A DNA stretch of 10,123 nucleotides from Cryomorphaceae bacterium (GTDB lineage Bacteria; Bacteroidota; Bacteroidia; Flavobacteriales; Schleiferiaceae). Position numbers and translations under genes: made by a program. Under the pieces are notes generated by a model. That model searched no databases. It saw only the letters and a list, made by a program, of their open reading frames with translations, and had not been told where the DNA came from. Below, piece after piece: positions 1-8,200 of the stretch (positions are counted from its first letter, which is position 1; the number at the start of each line of letters is the position of its first letter). The DNA is taken from contig CATITW010000298.1 in assembly GCA_949547975.1 (NCBI GenBank), positions 1 through 10,123 on the forward strand, read 5' to 3'.

Positions 1-743
1 GTTTTGGTGCATTCGCTCACGAACATGTGCTTGGCGTCGCTGCTCGCGGTCCATGCGTTGTTTTGGCCGTCCAAAGTCAATGAGTTGCGCATGGCGACAC
101 TGACTTCGAAGCCGGTTTTTTTCGTTTTGGCGTGTACGTAGCTGGTGCCATTGAATTGGCCACCGGAAACGGCGTCCCAAAACTTCTCGTCGTAGTTGCT
201 GTCTTCGTTTTTAACGTCGAAATCCAAATGTGGACACAGGGTAATATCGCCGCTAAAGTTGAGTGGGGTCACAGCATAAGAGATGGCACCGATCTCATCG
301 CGAACGATGCTGACAAAGCGCTCTGCGCGTACACGGATTCGCTTGCCTGAGGCTAAGGTGACTTCCATGGTACGGAGCAATACGCCGCGTTGCATGTCGA
401 GCTCGCGGTAGAATTGGTCCACGGAAGAGGCCGTGTTAAGGTCTACAACTTCGCCGTCAATCGTCACGGTAATTCCGACCCAATCGCACGAGTTCAATAC
501 CTTTGCGAAGTACTCCGGATAGCCGTTTTTCCACCAACCGACGCGCGTTTTGTCTGGGTAGTACACCCCTGCGATGTAAGATCCTTGTAGGCTTTCCCCG
601 GTGTAGGTTTCTTCAAAATTTGCGCGCTGTCCCATACGACCGTTACCGATCGAAAATAGACTTTCACTTTTCGGGTGATTTTCAGCGTTCCAGCCGCGCT
701 CTATGATTTTCCAAGGATCTACCTCGGTGTACTTGTTAAACAT
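1..743 (-). CDS. GH65 family disaccharide phosphorylase (maltose phosphorylase-like), N-terminal part, runs off the left edge
   Basis: Reverse-strand translation from the ATG at 743 stays open for 247 codons to the window edge. It begins MFNKYTEVDPWKIIERGW and carries the GH65 N-terminal signature ESLFSIGNGRMGQRANFEE (residues 27-45), then SLQGSYIAGVYYPDKTRVGW (51-70). This is the N-terminal beta-sandwich domain. The catalytic (alpha/alpha)6 barrel with its general-acid Glu and phosphate site lies outside the window, since family members are about 750 residues. GH65 phosphorylases split alpha-linked glucose disaccharides with phosphate to give beta-glucose-1-phosphate plus glucose. The adjacent pgmB fits that product exactly. 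Maltose is the likely substrate given the SusCD pair, but kojibiose, nigerose or trehalose cannot be excluded from this end. There is no signal peptide, so it is cytoplasmic. An in-frame stop (the pgmB stop) lies 10 codons upstream, and 743 is the first ATG after it. Confidence 0.9.
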   Translation of the reverse strand, partial: MFNKYTEVDPWKIIERGWNAENHPKSESLFSIGNGRMGQRANFEETYTGESLQGSYIAGVYYPDKTRVGWWKNGYPEYFAKVLNSCDWVGITVTIDGEVVDLNTASSVDQFYRELDMQRGVLLRTMEVTLASGKRIRVRAERFVSIVRDEIGAISYAVTPLNFSGDITLCPHLDFDVKNEDSNYDEKFWDAVSGGQFNGTSYVHAKTKKTGFEVSVAMRNSLTLDGQNNAWTASSDAKHMFVSECTK

Positions 744-773
744 GGCAGTTCGAGTGTAATGCGTGTTTTGGTT

Positions 774-1418
774 CTAAAATCTGTCTTGCAGTGCCTGGGG
801 TGTCGTTTCACCGAGTGCCTCAAAATGCACATCTGCGTGAAGTACCTCAGGACTGCCGATGCCTACGCAGGGCATGCCTCCAGATTTTGCCGCTTGCACT
901 CCAGCGATGGAGTCTTCAAACACGATACATTCTTCCGGAGCCAAGCCTAAGCTTTCAGCACCTTTCAAAAATACCTCGGGATGCGGCTTGCCGTTTACCA
1001 CATTGTTCCCATCAATTATCGCGGAGAAGAGTGGCGTTAGGCCCAATTTCTCCAAGATCATCGGTGCATTTTTCGACGCACTGCCCAGCGCAATTTTAAT
1101 GCCTTGCTTGTGTGCGGTTTGAATGAACTCGAGGGCACCTGGCAAGGCGTCTTTCGGCCCTAGCGACTGTACAAGTTCTAGGTACCAGTCGTTTTTAACT
1201 TCCATAAGCTCCTGAAATTCAGCGTCGCTTACTTCTGCTCCTGTCCACTCAATAATTTTCTTCAAAGAATCTACACGACTCACGCCTTTGAGCTCTTCGT
1301 TCTGCTCGTGCGTGAAATCGCCACCGAGCTTTTGGGCGAGTTTACGCCACGCTTGAAAATGAAAAACGGCGGTATCTACGATAACGCCGTCTAAATCAAA
1401 AAGAAATCCTTTAATCAT
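774..1418 (-). CDS. pgmB: Beta-phosphoglucomutase (HAD superfamily)
   Basis: A 214-residue HAD-family protein, the normal length for beta-phosphoglucomutase. Motif I is FDLDGVIVDT (residues 7-16), with nucleophile D8 and acid/base D10. The cap domain has H20, W24 and the specificity loop GVSRVDSLKKI (45-55, R48), as in the Lactococcus lactis enzyme. Motif II is GSASKN (112-117), motif III GKPHPEVF (143-150, K144), and motif IV FEDS (167-170, E168/D169, Mg binding). It interconverts beta-glucose-1-phosphate and glucose-6-phosphate in the cytoplasm. It sits between the sugar kinase (1 base upstream, TAAGATG arrangement, suggesting translational coupling) and the GH65 phosphorylase that makes its substrate. 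All key residues are present, so I expect an active enzyme. A generic sugar phosphatase is the alternative, but the cap-domain residues and the GH65 neighbour argue against it. Confidence 0.93.
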   Translation of the reverse strand: MIKGFLFDLDGVIVDTAVFHFQAWRKLAQKLGGDFTHEQNEELKGVSRVDSLKKIIEWTGAEVSDAEFQELMEVKNDWYLELVQSLGPKDALPGALEFIQTAHKQGIKIALGSASKNAPMILEKLGLTPLFSAIIDGNNVVNGKPHPEVFLKGAESLGLAPEECIVFEDSIAGVQAAKSGGMPCVGIGSPEVLHADVHFEALGETTPQALQDRF

Positions 1419-1419
1419 C

Positions 1420-2292
1420 TTAGTTTTGATAAGCCTCTAAAATCTTGAGGTATTCTAAATGGTATTTTATTAGTCCGTCCACAGGCTTGCGCATGATTTG
1501 TCCTAATCTCATGTTGCGCTCTTCGAGCACCTCTTTGAGAATGTCTTGGAAAATCGCTCCGACACTACCGACAAAATGCACAGGCACTTCGTGGCAATTT
1601 TCGAAACACGCGATGTGGATGTCTGCAAACTTCGCAAAACCTTCGCGAACGATGCCCTTCACGTAGTCATTTTCCATGTGCTTTCCAGCAAATCGGCTAA
1701 AAGATGCGAGGTAGACGTTCGCATAGGGTTTGTTGTACACACTAGTGATGATCTCGTCCTTATCGAGCTGGTAGGTTGCAAAGAAATCTTCCGCCATTTC
1801 GGTCGGTAGCTTCTTGTACAGGAAATCGGACACGAGGCGCTTGCCGATAAAACTGGCACTTCCTTCGTCGCCTAAAACGTACGCTAAGGCCGGTACTTCC
1901 TCACTCACATCATGACCGTCGAAGTAACAGCTGTTTGAGCCTGTTCCTAGGATACAGGTGATGGCCGGCTCTCCAGTATAGGTCGAATATGCGCTGGCCA
2001 CAAGGTCGTGATCCACAGACACATTTGCGTTGGGTAGCACCAATTTCAGCCCGTCCTTCACCGTGTCTTTCAACGTCTCACTCGATGCGCCCGCTCCATA
2101 GAAGTATACGAACTCTACTTGGTTACGGATTTCAGAAATTACCTGGTTTCCACTCAACTCCTCTTGGATAAAAGAAGCTGAATGAAAATAAGGGTTGAAA
2201 CCCATGGTAGAAAAGCGCTTGTACTCCGCGCCGTCAGAACGCAAAACAACCCAGTCGCATTTCGTGGAACCGCTTTCAGCAATAAGTATCAT
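1420..2292 (-). CDS. BadF/BadG/BcrA/BcrD-family sugar kinase (N-acetylglucosamine kinase-like; possible glucokinase)
   Basis: A 290-residue ASKHA-fold kinase. The N-terminus MILIAESGSTKCDW is the phosphate-1 loop. DHD (94-96) is near the expected catalytic Asp, ILGTGSNS (114-121) is the phosphate-2 loop, LGDEGSA (140-146) follows, and VGSVGAIF (241-248) fits the adenosine motif. The family is usually annotated as N-acetylglucosamine kinase in Bacteroidota. The first acidic residue is Glu6 where many homologues have Asp; as I recall, human NAGK also has Glu there, so I do not read it as loss of function. No nag genes are visible. The kinase sits between gapA and pgmB/GH65, and GH65 phosphorolysis releases free glucose that must be phosphorylated, so glucose is a plausible substrate (inference). 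The cytoplasmic product is coupled to pgmB by a 1-base gap. It is separated from gapA by 64 bases that contain a hairpin. Substrate specificity cannot be read from the sequence. Confidence 0.8.
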   Translation of the reverse strand: MILIAESGSTKCDWVVLRSDGAEYKRFSTMGFNPYFHSASFIQEELSGNQVISEIRNQVEFVYFYGAGASSETLKDTVKDGLKLVLPNANVSVDHDLVASAYSTYTGEPAITCILGTGSNSCYFDGHDVSEEVPALAYVLGDEGSASFIGKRLVSDFLYKKLPTEMAEDFFATYQLDKDEIITSVYNKPYANVYLASFSRFAGKHMENDYVKGIVREGFAKFADIHIACFENCHEVPVHFVGSVGAIFQDILKEVLEERNMRLGQIMRKPVDGLIKYHLEYLKILEAYQN

Positions 2293-2307
2293 AGCAGTAT
2301 GGTATAA

Positions 2308-2340
2308 ACCACAAGTGGAGCACAGGGCCCCACTCGTGGT
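2308..2340 (-). terminator. Strong hairpin between gapA and the sugar kinase (possible attenuator or processing element)
   Basis: Two 5-base arm pairs, 2308-2312 with 2336-2340 and 2314-2318 with 2330-2334, form a stem with an 11-base loop. The position between them (2313/2335) is A/C on the plus strand but G/U in the minus-strand RNA. The stem is therefore 11 continuous base pairs only in the transcript of the pfkA cluster. It begins 16 bases after the gapA stop, followed by UUUAUA and then the kinase ATG 15 bases on. The U-tract is short, so I expect partial termination or 3'-end protection of pfkA-gapA mRNA rather than a full stop. Each arm is itself near-palindromic (CCAC-NN-GTGG), so a protein-binding site is an alternative. 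Confidence 0.5.
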
Positions 2341-2356
2341 GATCTATTAATTCAGA

Positions 2357-3364
<1,008 letters not shown>

Positions 3365-4348
3365 TTATGATGCTAAAATTCTAGCTATGGTTAACATTTC
3401 TTCGTCAAGCTCGGTGGTCTTTGAAATAGCTTCTGATAGAGGTGTATAAAGGACCTTCTGATCGATCATTCCGGTCATCACTTTCTCTTTGCCCTCCATC
3501 AAACCTTTCACTGCATAGAAGCCCAAAACAGAGGCTAAAACACGGTCGTTGGTCGATGGTGAACCACCGCGCTGGGTGTGTCCTAAAGTGGTGACCTTCA
3601 CATCAATAGAAGGGAATTCTTTCTTTACTGCTTGCGAAATATCAAAAATATCACCGAGGTGGTTTCCCTCTGCAACCATGATGATGTTCGAAGTCTTTTT
3701 GTTCGCTTGTGCTTTTTTCAGATCGTCGAAAAGCTCCGCGTAGGTGCCTTTGCGCTCCGGCAAAATGATGCTCAGCGCTCCCGTTGCCAAACCTGTGGAG
3801 GCAGCGATATAGCCAGTATCGCGTCCCATCACTTCTACCAAAAATAGGCGGTTGTGCGAAGAGGCCGTATCGCGAATCTTATCCACGCTTTGTATGACGG
3901 TATTGGTCGCGGTGTCATAACCGATCGTGAAATCTGTACCGAACAGATCATTGTCAATCGTACCCGGAACGCCGATCACTCGAATGCCGTGTTCCTCGGC
4001 CAATTTTAGTGCGCCCGTAAACGAGCCGTCTCCACCGATCACGACCAATGCGTCGATGTTTCTGCTCTTCAGATTAGCGGCAGCTTTTGCGCGGCCTTCT
4101 ACCGTGCGAAATTCTTGACTGCGGGCACTTTTTAGAAATGTTCCTCCTTGCGCGAGAATGTTCTTTACATTCGCGGTAGTGAGTTCGATCAGGTCATTTT
4201 CGATCATGCCCTCGTACCCGCGGTACACGCCGAAGACCTTTTTTTTATGGTACAAGGCTGTTCTTGTAACCGCACGAATGGCGGCGTTCATCCCAGGCGC
4301 ATCGCCACCTGAGGTTAATACAGCTATATTTTGAATCTCTACAGACAT
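3365..4348 (-). CDS. pfkA: ATP-dependent 6-phosphofructokinase
   Basis: A 327-residue PFK of normal bacterial length. ATP loop LTSGGDAPGMNAAIRAV (11-27), RGYEGM (43-48), GGDGS (105-109), catalytic TIDND (130-134, D132), MGRDTGY (174-180), AEGNH (226-230) and GHTQRGGSPS (256-265) are all present. The Gly after GGD in GGDGS indicates an ATP-dependent rather than pyrophosphate-dependent enzyme. It converts fructose-6-phosphate to fructose-1,6-bisphosphate. I chose the ATG at 4348 because the protein then starts MSVEIQNIAVLTSGG. An upstream in-frame ATG at 4420 would add 24 unrelated residues and would lie upstream of the promoter. A perfect -7 element ends only 4 bases before the ATG, so the mRNA may be nearly leaderless. 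It is the first gene of the minus-strand cluster and is divergent from the Nudix regulator. Pairing pfkA with gapA and maltose-phosphorolysis genes suggests sugar-responsive control of glycolysis. Confidence 0.97.
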   Translation of the reverse strand: MSVEIQNIAVLTSGGDAPGMNAAIRAVTRTALYHKKKVFGVYRGYEGMIENDLIELTTANVKNILAQGGTFLKSARSQEFRTVEGRAKAAANLKSRNIDALVVIGGDGSFTGALKLAEEHGIRVIGVPGTIDNDLFGTDFTIGYDTATNTVIQSVDKIRDTASSHNRLFLVEVMGRDTGYIAASTGLATGALSIILPERKGTYAELFDDLKKAQANKKTSNIIMVAEGNHLGDIFDISQAVKKEFPSIDVKVTTLGHTQRGGSPSTNDRVLASVLGFYAVKGLMEGKEKVMTGMIDQKVLYTPLSEAISKTTELDEEMLTIARILAS

Positions 4349-4352
4349 GGTG

Positions 4353-4360
4353 CAAAGGTA
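4353..4360 (-). promoter_or_regulatory. Bacteroidota -7 promoter element of pfkA
   Basis: The minus strand reads TACCTTTG, an exact match to the Bacteroidota -7 consensus TAnnTTTG. It is followed by CACC and the pfkA ATG. No clear -33 TTTG is visible at the expected spacing. That position is taken by the outer arm of the palindrome at 4368-4384. With only 4 bases to the start codon, transcription would begin at or very near the ATG. Confidence 0.65.
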
Positions 4361-4367
4361 AGAAGTT

Positions 4368-4384
4368 AGTGTAAATAATACACT
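4368..4384. promoter_or_regulatory. Palindromic operator candidate in the pfkA / Nudix-regulator divergent promoter region
   Basis: AGTGTAAATAATACACT is a palindrome with two perfect 6-base arms around AATAA. It lies 7 bases upstream of the pfkA -7 element, so a bound protein would occupy the -33 to spacer zone. It is also 59 bases upstream of the Nudix regulator ATG, where it could serve autoregulation. It contains GT-N7-AC, which I recall as the core of NrtR-family operators (from memory, to be verified). A near-identical site lies over the susC promoter at 5237-5253. Confidence 0.6.
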
Positions 4385-4402
4385 TATTAATTTTTTACGC
4401 TT

Positions 4403-4410
4403 TATCTTGA
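4403..4410 (+). promoter_or_regulatory. Weak candidate -7 element for the Nudix regulator gene
   Basis: TATCTTGA matches six of eight positions of TAnnTTTG and lies 33 bases upstream of the regulator ATG, just downstream of the T-rich run at 4389-4396. It is the best plus-strand candidate in the 95-base divergent region but is imperfect. The spacing to the palindrome at 4368-4384 would put that palindrome near the -33 zone of this promoter too. Confidence 0.25.
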
Positions 4411-4443
4411 ACAGCCACAAGTTTACCTAAAACGAACAGTACA

Positions 4444-5133
4444 ATGCCACAACATTTGGATGTAAATCCGAACATCAGTGTCGATGCCGTGATCTTCGGT
4501 TTCGATGGAGAACGACTCAAAGTTTTGCTGATTGAAGAAAAGGACATCGGTCAAGGATTGCTTCGCAAGCGCCTTCCTGGGGATTTGATCCATCGTGGAG
4601 AGGGTTTGGACGATGCTGCGAACCGCGTGTTGTTTGAATTGGCTTCGTTGAAAGATGTGACGTTGAAGCAGTTTCATACGTTCGGAGATCCAGGCCGTAC
4701 GAACCAGGCAAAAGACCGCAAGTGGTTGGAGTTGTACCGCACGAATCCTAAGGAGCGGGTGATTACGGTCGCCTATTATGCGCTCGTGAAAATGGCCGAT
4801 TTTGTGCCCAATCCTGCGAGTTTTGCGGGCGAAGCTTTGTGGATGGATATTCAGGAGGTGCCGGAATTGGCTTTTGATCACAACGAGATTGTGGAAATCG
4901 CATTGTGGAAGCTTCAGCGCCATTTTGAATTGAACAAGAACGCCTATGAATTATTGCCGCCAAGATTCACACTGAACCAGCTGCAGCAGTTGCATGAGGC
5001 CATCACTCAAGAGGAGTTTGACAAGCGAAATTTCCGTAAAAAAGTCGTTCGCGAAAATGCCGTAGAGGCTACCGAAGAAAAACAGGAAGGTGTATTGCAC
5101 AAACCTGCCCGTTTATACCGAATCAAGTCGTAG
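4444..5133 (+). CDS. NrtR-type transcriptional regulator (degenerate Nudix domain plus winged helix)
   Basis: A 229-residue protein with a Nudix fold at about 10-145 (NISVDAVIFGFDGERLKVLL) and a C-terminal winged helix at about 168-229 (LLPPRFTLNQLQQLHEAI, DKRNFRKKVV, then HKPARLYRI). This order is that of NrtR/AraR-type regulators, which bind DNA and respond to a small ligand. The Nudix box around 46-69 is broken: E53, R61 and E65 remain. The G normally at 47 is D, and two Glu positions of REuxEE are V62 and L66. That argues for ligand sensing rather than hydrolysis. In Bacteroidota such proteins often sit beside sugar-use genes and sense sugars or sugar metabolites (family knowledge). It lies between pfkA, which it diverges from, and susC, with the same palindrome in both flanking promoters, so it is the obvious candidate regulator. 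The ligand is unknown. A true ADP-ribose-type hydrolase is the less likely alternative. Confidence 0.88.
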   Translation: MPQHLDVNPNISVDAVIFGFDGERLKVLLIEEKDIGQGLLRKRLPGDLIHRGEGLDDAANRVLFELASLKDVTLKQFHTFGDPGRTNQAKDRKWLELYRTNPKERVITVAYYALVKMADFVPNPASFAGEALWMDIQEVPELAFDHNEIVEIALWKLQRHFELNKNAYELLPPRFTLNQLQQLHEAITQEEFDKRNFRKKVVRENAVEATEEKQEGVLHKPARLYRIKS

Positions 5134-5169
5134 GCCCGCCTGTTCATTTACCATTCTTTGTGCGTCTTT

Positions 5170-5192
5170 CCCGGTTTTGAGATAAAATCGGG
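5170..5192 (+). terminator. Hairpin after the Nudix regulator gene, possible terminator
   Basis: Bases 5170-5178 pair with 5184-5192 (CCCGGTTTT with AAAATCGGG, one G-U pair) to make a 9-base-pair stem with the 5-base loop GAGAT. It begins 37 bases after the regulator stop. No U-tract follows on either strand, so intrinsic termination is uncertain. It would separate the regulator transcript from susC. Confidence 0.4.
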
Positions 5193-5236
5193 GCATAAAG
5201 TGCTAACTCGGGTAAGGAACGCACTTTCTTCCAAAA

Positions 5237-5253
5237 AGTGTATGAGTTACATT
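5237..5253. promoter_or_regulatory. Operator candidate over the susC promoter, second copy of the AGTGTA palindrome
   Basis: AGTGTA-TGAGT-TACATT matches the 4368-4384 palindrome in the whole left arm, the 5-base spacer length, and five of six bases of the right arm. It also contains GT-N7-AC. Its right arm is the first six bases of the susC -7 element, so binding would block RNA polymerase. This suggests repression by the adjacent Nudix-type regulator. Confidence 0.55.
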
Positions 5254-5255
5254 TG
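5248..5255 (+). promoter_or_regulatory. Bacteroidota -7 promoter element of susC
   Basis: TACATTTG is an exact match to TAnnTTTG. TTTC at 5225-5228 lies 19 bases upstream, a fair match to the -33 TTTG element at the right spacing. The ATG of susC is 26 bases downstream, leaving a short, A-rich leader of about 20 bases with no Shine-Dalgarno sequence. Confidence 0.6.
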
Positions 5256-5281
5256 ATGTGCTAACTCTTTAACACAGAAAG

Positions 5282-8200
5282 ATGAAAATCAATGCACGTT
5301 TATTTGCATTCGTCCTCGCCCTGTTTGGAAGTACCTACCTAGGTGCTCAGAACCTTTCCGGGGTAGTGGTGGATGAATACAACGAACCCCTTCCTTCGGT
5401 AGCGATTACCGTAGAAAATGGCGGGGCGACGATGACCGATTATTCAGGTCAGTACCAGCTCACGCTAAATAAGGGCACCTACAAAGTCAGCTTCGCATTT
5501 ATCGGTTACGAAACCCAGACGCGATCGATCACGGTCGACGGCAAAAAGGTCGTAAACGTCGTGATGAAGCCTTCAAAAACACAGCTCGACGAAGTAGTGG
5601 TTGTAGGTTATGGTGTTTCACGCAAGCGTGATTTGACCGGTTCAGTCGTTTCTTTAAAGACCAAAGAACTTACAGACATCCCGACGCCTTCTTTCGAGAA
5701 CGCCATCCAAGGTAAAGCCGCAGGGGTACAGGTCATCACAGGTTCTGGTATTGCCGGTTCAGGTTCGATGGTACGTATTCGTGGTGTCGCTTCGATCTCA
5801 GCAGGTGGAGACCCGCTCTATGTTGTAGACGGCATTCCTATTACGCAAGATTACTTCTTGAACGGTAACCGCGGTGGTTTCAACACCAACCCGCTAGCTA
5901 CCATTAACCCGAACGATATTGAGTCGGTGGACATTCTAAAAGATGCAGCGGCAACAGGGATCTACGGTTCACGTGGTTCTAATGGTGTTGTCTTGATCAC
6001 AACAAAACGTGGGAAGAGCAAGAAACTCGCTTACAACTTTAGTTCGCGCGTAGGTTTCTCTAACCCTACTGCTCTTCCAAACATGATGAATAAGGACCAG
6101 TACCTTCAGATGTATGAAGAGGCTTGGGTCAATGACGGAAACGTAGGTGTTCCTGAACTTCCAGGGAACCGAATGAGCTGGGCCGAAGCGCAAGCTTTTG
6201 AAGGTACAGACTGGGTGCAGCAAACGATCCAGCAAGGCATCAAGCACGGTTACGATTTCTCCGCATCAAGAGGGTTCAAAGGCGGTAATTTCTACGCCGG
6301 TCTTTCCTACAATGACAACAACAGTTATTTGGTGGGTAACTCCTACGAGCGTCTTTCAGGACGTTTCAACGTGGACTTCAACATTACAGACAAATTCAAG
6401 CTGGGCGTAAGCACGTCACTTTCTCGCGGTATCAACAATCGCATTGACGCGGCATGGTCGGGTGGTTTTGGTGAGGCGATGTCTCGCGCGCTTCCGATCT
6501 ACCCGGTACGTTATGCAGAGGACGAGTATGACGACGATGGAAACTTAGTGGCACAAGCAGGTGACTACTGGTTGAAGGGTGGTATCGGACTGAACCCGGT
6601 GGCACAACGTGAAATGAAAGATTGGACGGCGATCGAAGACCGTACCATCAACAACATTACCCTCGACTACAAGCTGAGCGACGCGTGGACGTTCCGCGGT
6701 CAAGGCGCTGTGGATTACATGAACTTCCAAGACCACATCTGGGAAAAGCCTGGTTACGATCCGACCTATAAGGATGCTGAAGGCAACTTCTTGGGCCGTG
6801 CAAACATGTACACGTATGATGTTTGGAACACCTCGGGGAATGCGACGGCCAACTACATTAAGGATTTGGGTGAAAATCACCACATCAACTGGTTGATCGG
6901 TTCAGAATACCAGTACAACCGTGTGAAGCGTTGGGACGCATTCTACGACAGTGAAGCGGTAGGCCAGATTCGCGAGACCGGTCAGTACGTGAACGATCCG
7001 TTAAGTTACATCGAAGAATATGCTTTTGCTTCTGCGTTTACACGTTTGAACTACAACTACAAGGGGAAATACTATGCGGAAGCATTGATTCGCCGTGACG
7101 GTTCTTCGAAGTTTGGACCGAACAATAAATACGGGAATTTCCCAGCGGCTTCTGTGGGCTGGGTGATCTCTGACGAAGACTTTATGGGCGCTGTTCCGAA
7201 CATCAATTTCTTGAAGTTGAAAGCCTCGGTCGGTAAGAACGGGAACTCTGCGATTCCTTCGTACCAGTGGTTTGGATACTACAACGTGGCGAACAATGGT
7301 TACGGCGGCCAAACGTACCGTTACCCGGTGATTCGTGAAAACGCGAATTTGCGCTGGGAGACTTCGACGACCTATGATGTCGGTTTGGAGTACGGCTTCT
7401 TCGGGGATCGTATCTCGGGGGAATTGGCTTGGTATAGAAAGCAGACGAACGACATGCTGTTGAATGTAACGCTTCAAGGTTCTACCGGATTCGGTTCTTG
7501 GTGGGATAACGTAGGTAGCGTGTACAATACAGGGGTTGAATTTGCCATCAAATCACGTAATGTGGTTACAGACAACTTTACTTGGACGACGGACTTTAAC
7601 ATCGCACGTAACACGAACCAGATCACTTCGATCGGGGACTATTCGCCGGACGCAGTGAGTGGGGGTACGAATGATACGCGCGTGGTTGTAGGTATGCCGA
7701 TTGGGACCAATTACCTCGTGAAATTCTCTCACGTTGATCCGCAAAACGGCCGCCCAGTTTACCTAACAAAAGACGGTGAGGAAACCTACACGTGGGACCT
7801 TCAAGACCGCGTAGCCCTCGGGAATGTAATGCCTGATGCGATCGGTGGTTTGACCAACACGTTCAACTACAAAAACTTCGAATTTAGTTTCTTGTGGGTA
7901 TTCACCATCGGTGGTGACATCTACGACAGCTCTTCGAAGCGTCAGATGGGAGTCGTGACCGACTGGAACATGCGTACGGATCTATTCGACAGATGGCAGC
8001 AGCCAGGTGACGTAGCGACCTACCCAGTACTAAGCCGCGACTACCGTACCTATGGTGCAAACACAGAGTGGATCAACACCGATCTATGGTTGCACGACGG
8101 TTCTTATGCACGTCTTCGCAACGTGAAGTTCAGCTACCGCGTACCTAGCGAAAAGCTAAAGCACGTGAAAGGCTTGACGGTAAACGTTACGGGTACCAAC

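Larger units (their letters stand above)
5200..5267 (+). repeat. Two direct copies of GTGCTAACTC flanking the susC promoter
   Basis: The 10-mer GTGCTAACTC occurs at 5200-5209 and again, identically, at 5258-5267. The starts are 58 bases apart. The second copy overlaps the expected transcription start of susC, and the first lies roughly 55-60 bases upstream of it. An inverted partial copy, GAGTTA, lies at 5244-5249. AAAGTGC (5197-5203) and GCACTTT (5221-5227) form a further inverted repeat. The pattern suggests a second DNA-binding site set, distinct from the AGTGTA palindrome. It could be coincidence at this length. Confidence 0.4.

Noticed and set aside
753..768. AGTGTA half-site just upstream of the GH65 start
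   Set aside because: There is no matching right arm at the 5-base spacing, and a single hexamer is expected by chance in 10 kb.
1425..1467. Glu6 in the kinase phosphate-1 loop as evidence of an inactive enzyme (considered for the whole kinase gene)
   Set aside because: As I recall, human N-acetylglucosamine kinase has Glu at the equivalent place, and all other kinase motifs here are intact.
3365..4420. Longer 351-residue version of 6-phosphofructokinase starting at the ATG at 4420
   Set aside because: The extra 24 residues are unlike any PFK N-terminus, and the start lies upstream of a perfect -7 element and inside the divergent promoter region. The ATG at 4348 gives the normal length.
4423..4923. 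166-codon minus-strand open frame opposite the Nudix regulator
   Set aside because: It lies wholly antisense to a well-supported gene, has no recognisable protein features, and overlaps the divergent promoter region of pfkA.
5221..5241. Alternative hairpins formed by GCACTTT with flanking AAAGTG sequences, as a riboswitch-like switch
   Set aside because: They lie upstream of the likely susC transcription start set by the -7 element at 5248-5255, so they would not be in the susC mRNA. Short arms and AT-rich composition make chance pairing likely.
7001..7477. 158-codon minus-strand open frame within susC
   Set aside because: It is antisense to the susC barrel, has no recognisable motif, and is typical of shadow frames in long genes.
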